From ZC4RG29 sp036273935 (GTDB lineage Bacteria > Bacteroidota > Bacteroidia > Cytophagales > Cyclobacteriaceae), in assembly GCA_036273935.1 (NCBI GenBank), contig DASUGQ010000144.1, positions 1 through 14,947 of the forward strand: a DNA stretch of 14,947 bases. The letters are read 5' to 3'. Below the pieces are notes generated by a model. That model was not told where the DNA came from. It did not search any database and saw only the letters and a list, made by a program, of their open reading frames with translations. Of this stretch, positions 7,093-12,815 are shown in pieces. Both the position numbers and the translations under genes were made by a program. Within the stretch, counting starts at the first letter, position 1. Every line of letters begins with the position of its first letter.

Positions 7093-7902
7093 ATGCTGAA
7101 AACCCGGATTCTATTAATTGCAATAACCGTTGTTTTGGTTTGGTTAATTTTTATGCTGCCGAAGGTCGTGGTTGATAACAAAGCCCAGGAGGTAACTGAT
7201 TCGATCTCAACCGAGATTTCTGCCTCAAAAATGCATGATCGCGCAGGCCCCGGCCTCAAAAGGGAAATTGCCAAACTGCGGGCTAAATATCAGGCAATCA
7301 CGGAAAAAGAAAAAAATGCTATCTTTGCCGACTCTTTGGCCGACCTGTATAGAAGTGCTGGAATGTTTGACAGTGCGGCATGGTTCGCCGGAGATGCAGC
7401 GACGTTCTTTAATACGACTGAAAGTTGGATCAAAGCCGGTGACCAGTACTATCAGGCATTCGCATTCGCCCTTGATGAAAAAAAACAGCAAATGCTTGCT
7501 GAAAAGGCTCAGGAATTTTACGAGAAAGTGATGACTAAAGCGCCCGGAAACCTCACTGTAAAGACTAAGCTGGCAATGACCTACCTTAGCTCAAACAGCC
7601 CAATGAAAGGAATCGTGATGCTTCGTGAAGTTCTGGCTCAAGATCCCAAGAACAAAGAAGCCCTGTTTAATATGGGCATGCTTTCGATCCAATCAGGTCA
7701 ATATGATAAAGCAGTCGAAAGGTTTGAGGAGCTGTTGAAAGTGGATTCAACTCACCTTCAGGGGCAACTGCTATTGGGCGTGGCACTTCTGAATCAAGGG
7801 GAAAAAGAAAGAGCAAAGATTCAATTTGAGAAAGTAAAACGAATGGATAATGATCCGGCTGTTCAGGCAGAGGTGGATTCTTATCTTAAGGACTTAAAAT
7901 AA
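7093..7902 (+). CDS. membrane-anchored tetratricopeptide-repeat protein
   Basis: The 269-residue protein has one N-terminal transmembrane segment (about residues 5-26) after a short basic start, so it is probably tethered to the inner membrane with its soluble part in the periplasm. A charged Lys/Glu-rich stretch (about 56-78) follows, then TPR-like helical pairs. The clearest are about 153-186, 187-220 (EALFNMGMLSIQSGQYDKAVERFEELLKVD) and 221-254 (GQLLLGVALLNQGEKERAKIQFEKV). TPR units mediate protein-protein contacts; the partner is unknown. A TPR gene between HU and RNase E/G recurs in related Bacteroidota, but I know of no assigned function. The stop codon TAA (7900-7902) is the first part of a -7-like element for the next gene. 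TACCTTTC at 7069-7076 is a possible but weak -7 element for this gene. Confidence 0.85.
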   Translation: MLKTRILLIAITVVLVWLIFMLPKVVVDNKAQEVTDSISTEISASKMHDRAGPGLKREIAKLRAKYQAITEKEKNAIFADSLADLYRSAGMFDSAAWFAGDAATFFNTTESWIKAGDQYYQAFAFALDEKKQQMLAEKAQEFYEKVMTKAPGNLTVKTKLAMTYLSSNSPMKGIVMLREVLAQDPKNKEALFNMGMLSIQSGQYDKAVERFEELLKVDSTHLQGQLLLGVALLNQGEKERAKIQFEKVKRMDNDPAVQAEVDSYLKDLK

Positions 7903-7907
7903 TTTTG
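7900..7907 (+). promoter_or_regulatory. candidate -7 promoter element for the bS22-like gene and rng
   Basis: TAATTTTG matches TAnnTTTG exactly and overlaps the TPR gene's stop codon. It would start transcription near 7914, giving a leader of about 38 bases for the 29-codon gene. No strong -33 TTTG is visible upstream, so activity is uncertain. Confidence 0.4.
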
Positions 7908-7916
7908 TTTAACACT

Positions 7917-7932
7917 TCCCGACGTGTCGGGA
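7917..7932. repeat. perfect inverted repeat upstream of the bS22-like gene
   Basis: TCCCGAC-GT-GTCGGGA is a perfect 7+7 palindrome with a 2-base centre; as RNA it would form a 6-bp stem with a 4-base loop. It lies between the TPR stop and the small gene, just downstream of the predicted transcription start. The bases that follow (TTAAAACC) lack a T-run, so it is not a standard intrinsic terminator. It could be a 5' stabilising hairpin, an operator or a dispersed repeat. Confidence 0.55.
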
Positions 7933-7951
7933 TTAAAACCAGAAAATTACT

Positions 7952-8041
7952 ATGCCAAGTGGAAAGAAAAGAAAGAAACACAAAATGGCAACGCACAAGC
8001 GTAAAAAACGCCTTAGAAAAAACAGACACAAGAAGAAATAA
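7952..8041 (+). CDS. 29-residue AURKAIP1/COX24-type basic protein, probable bS22-like ribosomal protein
   Basis: A 29-codon gene starts at ATG 7952 and ends at TAA. It begins MPSGKKRKKHKM and ends KNRHKKK. Twenty of its 29 residues are Lys, Arg or His and none is acidic, the composition of a small rRNA-embedded protein. The pattern K-HK-x3-HKRKKRLRKNRH resembles the AURKAIP1/COX24 C-terminal motif. That motif is also found in bS22, a tiny small-subunit ribosomal protein known from mycobacteria. Bacteroidota genomes commonly carry such a gene directly upstream of the RNase E/G gene, as here (52 bases). At this length gene callers easily miss it. Assignment to the ribosome is inference from family and composition; that it is a real gene is supported by its basic pattern and context. 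Confidence 0.75.
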   Translation: MPSGKKRKKHKMATHKRKKRLRKNRHKKK

Positions 8042-8044
8042 TTG

Positions 8045-8063
8045 AGGCAGCTGTAGGCTGCCT
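8045..8063 (+). other. hairpin between the bS22-like gene and rng
   Basis: AGGCAGC (8045-8051) and GCTGCCT (8057-8063) form a perfect 7-bp stem with loop TGTAG, extendable by a G-T pair. It starts 4 bases after the small gene's stop and ends 30 bases before the rng start. No T-run follows, so readthrough into rng is expected. It may protect the upstream message or be a processing site. Confidence 0.5.
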
Positions 8064-8093
8064 TCGAGACTATACACGTAAATTTTTTTCGTT

Positions 8094-9647
8094 TTGAGTA
8101 ATGAATTGATCATTAATGGAACTCAGGACGGATGTCGTATAGCCCTTCTGAAAGATAAGACGCTTGTAGAATTCCACCAGGAAGAGAAAGGAAGCAAATT
8201 TACCGTTGGAGATATTTACCTGGGCTCTGTAAAAAAAGTAGTTCAGGGACTTAACGCAGCATTCATTGACGTTGGTTACGATAAAGATGCTTTTCTTCAT
8301 TACCTCGACTTAGGACCGCAATTCAGTTCACTGCAAAAGTTTACTAAACTGGTCCGGGCAAAAAAGTTGAATGGTACGAAGCTGGACAAATTCAGACTTG
8401 AGCAGGACATTGACAAACATGGCAAGATTGCCCAGCAATTAACAAAAGGTCATGTAATTCCCGTTCAAATCGTCAAGGAGCCAATTTCTACGAAGGGGCC
8501 GCGACTATCCTGTGAGTTATCACTTGCGGGAAGATACCTGGTATTGGTACCTTTCTCAAGCGCAGTGAGCGTTTCTAAAAAAATCACAAGTAGTGAGGAG
8601 CGTAAGCGACTTCTCCGCCTTATGCAGTCCATTAAGCCTGAGAATTTTGGCGTGATCATACGGACGGTTGCCGAAAACAAAGAAGTGGCCGAATTGGATC
8701 GCGACTTGCGAAACCTTGTAAAGACGTGGGAAGACGGCATGATAAGACTGGTTTCGGCAAATCCCCGGGACAAGATCATCGGCGAGATAAGCAAAACATC
8801 AGCGCTTCTCCGCGACCTTTTGAACGAATCTTTCGATAACATCATCATCGATGATAAAAAGATCTATGAAGAGATAAAGACTTATATTAAAACCATTGCT
8901 CCTGATAAAGAAAAAATCGTAAAGTTCTACAATAACAAAGTCAAGATTTTCGAACAGTACGGAATTGAACGTCAAATCAAATCGGCATTTGGTCAGACGG
9001 TAAGTCTAAGAGGGGGTGGCTATCTGATCATCGAGCACACAGAAGCACTTCACGTCATAGACGTCAATAGTGGTAATAAATCCAATCGAGAAGAGAATCA
9101 GGAAACAACGGCACTTTCTGTAAACATCGAAGCGGCCAGAGAAATTGCTCGTCAACTAAGGCTTCGTGATATGGGGGGCATTATCGTCATCGATTTTATC
9201 GATATGAAAAATGTCGACAATAAGCGAATGATCTACAAGACCATCAAAGATGAGATGGCCGAAGATAAGGCGAAGTTCACAATACTACCCTTGTCTAAAT
9301 TTGGCCTTATGCAAATCACGCGCGAACGCGTCCGACCGCAGATGAACATCACCACGAAGGAGGTTTGTCCTACGTGCAACGGAACCGGAAAAATTACGGC
9401 CTCAATCCTTGTATCAGATTTAATTGAGAAAAACATAGAGCATCTCCTGACCAAACAAAACGAGCGCAATCTTATTCTGGCACTACACCCTTATTTGCAC
9501 GCATACTTTACAAAAGGACTTATCTCACAGCGAATGCGTTGGTATTTTAAGTTCAAGCGTTGGGTGAAAATGGAAAACGACACCTCCCTGGGAGTGACTG
9601 AATTCAAGTTCTTAAACAAAGAAGGAGAAGAGATCCAACTCTCCTGA
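8094..9647 (+). CDS. rng: ribonuclease E/G family endoribonuclease
   Basis: RNase E/G cleaves single-stranded RNA with a preference for 5' monophosphate ends and acts in rRNA maturation and mRNA decay. The 517-residue protein has the S1 RNA-binding element with GDIYLGSV at 39-46 and AAFIDVGYDKDAFLH at 55-69. Catalytic metal-binding aspartates are predicted at Asp323 (HVIDVNSG) and Asp367 (IVIDFIDM). The Zn-link motif CPTC lies at 425-428. The length is that of RNase G without the long degradosome-scaffold tail of E. coli RNase E. The start is TTG at 8094, giving the conserved Bacteroidota N-terminus MSNELIIN. There is no Shine-Dalgarno-like purine tract; the preceding bases are T-rich. It is probably co-transcribed with the 29-residue gene and ends at a strong terminator. 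Confidence 0.93.
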   Translation: MSNELIINGTQDGCRIALLKDKTLVEFHQEEKGSKFTVGDIYLGSVKKVVQGLNAAFIDVGYDKDAFLHYLDLGPQFSSLQKFTKLVRAKKLNGTKLDKFRLEQDIDKHGKIAQQLTKGHVIPVQIVKEPISTKGPRLSCELSLAGRYLVLVPFSSAVSVSKKITSSEERKRLLRLMQSIKPENFGVIIRTVAENKEVAELDRDLRNLVKTWEDGMIRLVSANPRDKIIGEISKTSALLRDLLNESFDNIIIDDKKIYEEIKTYIKTIAPDKEKIVKFYNNKVKIFEQYGIERQIKSAFGQTVSLRGGGYLIIEHTEALHVIDVNSGNKSNREENQETTALSVNIEAAREIARQLRLRDMGGIIVIDFIDMKNVDNKRMIYKTIKDEMAEDKAKFTILPLSKFGLMQITRERVRPQMNITTKEVCPTCNGTGKITASILVSDLIEKNIEHLLTKQNERNLILALHPYLHAYFTKGLISQRMRWYFKFKRWVKMENDTSLGVTEFKFLNKEGEEIQLS

Positions 9648-9667
9648 TGTCTTTTGAATTTAAACAA

Positions 9668-9692
9668 AAATGGCCAGTGATACTGGCCATTT
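9668..9692. terminator. bidirectional intrinsic terminator between rng and the SprB-repeat gene
   Basis: ATGGCCAGT-GAT-ACTGGCCAT is a perfect 9-bp stem, extended to 11 bp by A-T pairs. It has an A-run on the left (AAACAAAAA) and a T-run on the right (TTATTTTT). It therefore works as a terminator in both directions, for rng (+) and for the converging surface-protein gene (-). Confidence 0.9.
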
Positions 9693-9725
9693 ATTTTTAC
9701 TTGGGATTGGTTCTACAAAATCAAA

Positions 9726-12623
9726 TTATCTAGCTTTGCAGATTTTACCCTGATAAGTTTTGCTTCCACTTCGGAACCGGTATATGTACAAGGAACCATC
9801 GAGATCTGTACATTCAACTTTATAATTTTCGCCCTTATAGACTCTACCCTTGTATAAGTCTCTTACATAACGTCCCTGTGAGTCGAATATCTCCAGGCAG
9901 GCCTCTTCATCGCGGTCGGCTTTCCATTCGAAACAAACCTTATCCCTATATGGATTTGGATAGGTCTTGCAAACTGGCGTTTCGTCGCCATCATCATTGT
10001 ACTGTTGATCATCCCTGTTGAGTGTATCATAGGCTATACATAATCCGGCCTTATACGCGACAACAGGATCCCAGGAATTTAACTTATCACGACAAGTATA
10101 GTCATCGTAACAGATCGTGAACTTCACGGTGAAATAATCATTGGTACTTCCGAAGTTGCTGATATCGTCTACCTTCAAACCATAAATACCGGTCGTTGGA
10201 TCTTCGCCAAACACCATCTTCCAATTCTCAGAATTCGAATAGTCTGACACCGTTCCACAAGGGATAGCAATATCCCAGTGTGATAGGTCATGACGGCATT
10301 CACCATTTGTCGACACTTTCACTTCATACATATAACAATTTCCATTGTTTGAAATCTTCACGATGTCACTTTCAAAGCAACTTTCACAAGTTCCGCTGTG
10401 GTCATCGTCTCCACCATCATCGGTACCCCCACCGTCCGTGCCGTCATCGCTGCCACCATCGTCGGTACCATCATCTCCACCGTCCGTATCATCAGGGGGA
10501 GTTGTCGGATTCTCCTTGCATGTCGTTACGACATACTCACAAGTCTGTGTGCAGCCATCTTTGAAAATAGTCAGCGTAAAAGTAGCTGTACTATTTATTC
10601 CTCCCGCAGTGTACTCAATACTTGGTGTGGAGGCTCCTGATGCAATTGCCCATTGGCCGTCTGAACTTTCTACTGTCCATGAATAACTGTCGGCTCCTGA
10701 AATGGAAGTATTCAAAGAATTTCCTGTTGAGCTGCAGAGCACTTCCACTGAAGGCTGGTCTATTAAACAAGTCCATGTGGGGCTACCAGTCACCTCAACT
10801 TCTCTTACCGTTGAACAACCATTAACATCAGTTATAGTAACTGTATAGATTCCTGTTTCAAGGTTCGCAAGATCTTCAGTCGTTTCTCCGTTAGACCACT
10901 CATAGGTGTAAGGACCCTGCCCTCCAGTCACAGTAATATCAATACTAAAATTTCCCTGGGAATTACATTGATCATTTGTAACCGTTGCCGAAGATGTTAT
11001 TCCGGTTGGATCCGTTATAACATAAGCGAGGTCGCGGCTACAACCCGTTGCATCGGTAACTTTCACAGTGTAAATGCCAGGCTCAAGGCCTGAAAGGCTA
11101 TTGCCGGTGCTGCCATTTGACCATTCGTAAGTATAAGGGGCGACCCCATTCACCGGATTAAGTGTAATTGATCCTCCTTGTGAACCGCCACAGGCTGGTT
11201 GTATAACTTGTTCATTGACGACAAAAGTTTTCTTCGTTACGCTAATCCTAATTGTGCTAGTGCATCCGGCGTTGTCCGTAACTGTCACTGAATAGAAACC
11301 TGCTGTCAATCCAGAAATATCTTGTGTAGTCGAGCCATTTGACCAAACATATGAATAAGGTTGCGATCCACCTTGCACCATCAAATCTATTGCGCCAGAT
11401 CCGTCATCGAGACAAGTCGTTTGCGTTACTGCGTAAGTAAGCTTCAAGGTATTGTTTTCTTTTATGGCGTATGCCATCTCCGTGGTACATCCTGTCGCAT
11501 CAACAACCGTTACCCGATATGTTCCCGGACCGATGTTCATGAGGTCTTCAGTAGTTGCACCATTAGACCATTGATAAGTGTACGGGGCAGTGCCCCCACT
11601 AACAGTAATATCGAGGGCACCATTTGTTTTTCCACAACCAGTCATCGTTGTGGCAGCCGTTATTGACAAAGAGGATTGATTTTCAACTATGAATGTCGTG
11701 TCAGCCGTACACCCTTTCTCGTCTTTCACTGTTACGCTGTAAGAACCTGCCCCCAACGAGCCGATATCTTCAGTAGTTGCAGCGTTAGTCCACGTATAGG
11801 TGTACGATCCGCTTCCTCCACTGACGTCCAGGTTAATTGAACCATTTTCTCCTCCGCAGCTTTCATTCGTAACAGATCCTGCTATTACGATGGCGGGAGG
11901 CTCACTAATATTTCCAGTTAATGATAACTCCAGACCATCAGCATCTTTAACGATGACGTTGTATTCGCCTGGGGCAAGACCAGATATCGACGAGGAAGTC
12001 TCGTTTGTCGACCATGCGTAACTAAAGGGTTCTTTCCCCCCTTCGACCACAACCGATAGGCTTCCATCATTCGCACCATTACAGGATATATCATTCTTAG
12101 TTAATGAGGCCTTCAACTCAGGTGTCGGCTCAGGAGATGGACATGCGTTCGGCAATTTATCGTAGTAAACATGGGTTCCTGCTTTATAAGCTATTATCGG
12201 ATAACAGCAACTCTCCTTTGTTGCACATTTAGCAGTACCCTCTGGGCAAACGGTAAAGGAGACCAAAAAGCATTTTAAAGCTGTCTCCCCGAAATTTGGA
12301 ATATCATCAACCTTGAATCCATAAAGGCCCGTCGTCGGGTCTTTGCCATACTCTATTTTCCAGTTTTCGGAGTTGGACGCATTTGAAATTTTTCCGCAGG
12401 TAACGGCCACAGTGTAATGTGACAGTGCGTGCGCACAATCGCCATTGTATGATACTCTTAACACATAGTTGATGCACCCATCGCTTTTCAATTCAGACTT
12501 TACGACTTCTGTTTTAAAGCAATTAGTCGCGCAATTTTTATGTTTGCTGCATGTGCCTTGCGGAAAGGCCTTGTAAGAAAACACTAAACAAAATACAGTC
12601 AGCGCGTAAAGAATACTTTTCAT
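9726..12623 (-). CDS. T9SS-secreted cell-surface protein with six SprB repeats and two copies of a Cys-rich domain
   Basis: A 965-residue modular surface protein. A signal peptide spans 1-22 (hydrophobic core to about 17, then AFPQG). Next come a Cys-rich domain at 24-157, six SprB-type repeats of 74-75 residues at 170-616, an Ig/PKD-like Cys-containing domain at 617-702, and an Asp/Gly/Thr linker at 703-744. A second copy of the Cys-rich domain follows at 745-868. A type A T9SS sorting domain ends the protein, from YPNP near 888 to GKICKAR at the C-terminus. SprB repeats are known from the Flavobacterium gliding adhesin SprB, but this protein is far shorter, so it is not SprB itself. The sorting domain predicts export through the T9SS and surface attachment or release. 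A candidate -7 element (TAAACTTG, 12638-12631) sits only 8 bases before the ATG. Adhesin function is inferred from architecture. Confidence 0.88.
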   Translation of the reverse strand: MKSILYALTVFCLVFSYKAFPQGTCSKHKNCATNCFKTEVVKSELKSDGCINYVLRVSYNGDCAHALSHYTVAVTCGKISNASNSENWKIEYGKDPTTGLYGFKVDDIPNFGETALKCFLVSFTVCPEGTAKCATKESCCYPIIAYKAGTHVYYDKLPNACPSPEPTPELKASLTKNDISCNGANDGSLSVVVEGGKEPFSYAWSTNETSSSISGLAPGEYNVIVKDADGLELSLTGNISEPPAIVIAGSVTNESCGGENGSINLDVSGGSGSYTYTWTNAATTEDIGSLGAGSYSVTVKDEKGCTADTTFIVENQSSLSITAATTMTGCGKTNGALDITVSGGTAPYTYQWSNGATTEDLMNIGPGTYRVTVVDATGCTTEMAYAIKENNTLKLTYAVTQTTCLDDGSGAIDLMVQGGSQPYSYVWSNGSTTQDISGLTAGFYSVTVTDNAGCTSTIRISVTKKTFVVNEQVIQPACGGSQGGSITLNPVNGVAPYTYEWSNGSTGNSLSGLEPGIYTVKVTDATGCSRDLAYVITDPTGITSSATVTNDQCNSQGNFSIDITVTGGQGPYTYEWSNGETTEDLANLETGIYTVTITDVNGCSTVREVEVTGSPTWTCLIDQPSVEVLCSSTGNSLNTSISGADSYSWTVESSDGQWAIASGASTPSIEYTAGGINSTATFTLTIFKDGCTQTCEYVVTTCKENPTTPPDDTDGGDDGTDDGGSDDGTDGGGTDDGGDDDHSGTCESCFESDIVKISNNGNCYMYEVKVSTNGECRHDLSHWDIAIPCGTVSDYSNSENWKMVFGEDPTTGIYGLKVDDISNFGSTNDYFTVKFTICYDDYTCRDKLNSWDPVVAYKAGLCIAYDTLNRDDQQYNDDGDETPVCKTYPNPYRDKVCFEWKADRDEEACLEIFDSQGRYVRDLYKGRVYKGENYKVECTDLDGSLYIYRFRSGSKTYQGKICKAR
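9729..9971 (-). other. T9SS type A C-terminal sorting domain of the surface protein
   Basis: Residues 885-965 show YPNP, a strand rich in charged residues, LEIFDSQGRYVRDLY, a Leu-Asp-Gly-x-Leu-Tyr-Ile-Tyr strand and a terminal GKICKAR. This is the order of motifs seen in Por-secretion-system sorting domains. It directs passage through the outer membrane after Sec export. Confidence 0.85.
10020..10391 (-). repeat. second copy of the duplicated Cys-rich domain
   Basis: Residues 745-868 align with residues 24-157 of the same protein. Shared blocks include LSH, SNSENWK, DPTTG-YG-KVDDI-NFG and AYKAG, and several cysteines fall at matching positions (749, 763, 776, 789 and 838 here). The copies differ enough at amino-acid level to be an old duplication. 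Confidence 0.85.
10392..10517 (-). repeat. Asp/Gly/Thr-rich low-complexity linker
   Basis: Residues 703-744 are almost entirely Asp, Gly, Thr and Ser in DDGG/TDGG/SDDG units. In DNA this is a degenerate repeat of CCACCATCATCGGTACC-like units on the plus strand. It separates the repeat stalk from the second Cys-rich domain. The dense acidic residues could bind calcium, which I infer from composition only. Confidence 0.8.
10776..12116 (-). repeat. array of six tandem SprB repeats (222-225 bp each)
   Basis: Six units cover residues 170-244, 245-318, 319-392, 393-466, 467-541 and 542-616. Each follows the plan: an early cysteine, GG-x-PY-Y-WSNG-(T/S)T-D-(L/I), a Gly-x-Tyr-x-Val-x-Val-x-Asp strand, then a GC. 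Unit 1 is the most divergent and lacks the second cysteine (DADGLE). Unit 5 lacks the TT-D element (STGNSLSGL). Confidence 0.9.
12153..12554 (-). repeat. first copy of the duplicated Cys-rich domain
   Basis: Residues 24-157 carry 11 cysteines, including the adjacent pair 139-140 that has no match in the second copy. The core blocks are ALSHYTVAVTCG, SNSENWK, DPTTGLYGFKVDDIPNFGE and IAYKAG. I know LSH and DPTTG-YG-K-D blocks from scattered secreted proteins but cannot name the family with certainty. Confidence 0.85.
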
Positions 12624-12768
12624 ATGCCCTCAAGTTTAGTATGTCCCTATATACCAGTGGGCGCAATGAAAATGGTTTGCGGTATGTCTGAATCCGGCTT
12701 TTACCGACGAATGTATCCTATAGTGGATAGACTACTTAATGGAACGGTTACTTTTGAAATCAAGCAAT

Positions 12769-12789
12769 CCCTGTACTTGGAACACAGGG
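12769..12789 (-). terminator. weak hairpin downstream of the AsmA-family gene, possible terminator
   Basis: CCCTGT (12769-12774) and ACAGGG (12784-12789) form a 6-bp stem with a 9-base loop, 27 bases after the AsmA stop. On the minus strand the stem is followed by ATTGCTTGATTT, only a loose T-rich tract, so termination would be weak at best. Confidence 0.35.
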
Positions 12790-12815
12790 CGTTCGCGCAG
12801 CATGTACGATTTAAC

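Noticed and set aside
7917..7932. Reading the palindrome as an intrinsic terminator of the TPR gene
   Set aside because: No T-run follows on either strand, and downstream genes on the same strand are close.
8465..8848. 127-codon minus-strand frame inside rng
   Set aside because: It is fully antisense to well-conserved RNase E/G sequence and has no domain pattern.
10280..10686. Plus-strand open frames rich in Pro/Ser/His over the Asp/Gly linker
   Set aside because: They are the antisense reading of the low-complexity Asp/Gly repeat of the surface protein.
9726..12623. Calling the gene sprB
   Set aside because: SprB repeats are present, but the protein is 965 residues against several thousand for the Flavobacterium adhesin, and it has extra Cys-rich domains. 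Sharing a repeat type does not show orthology.
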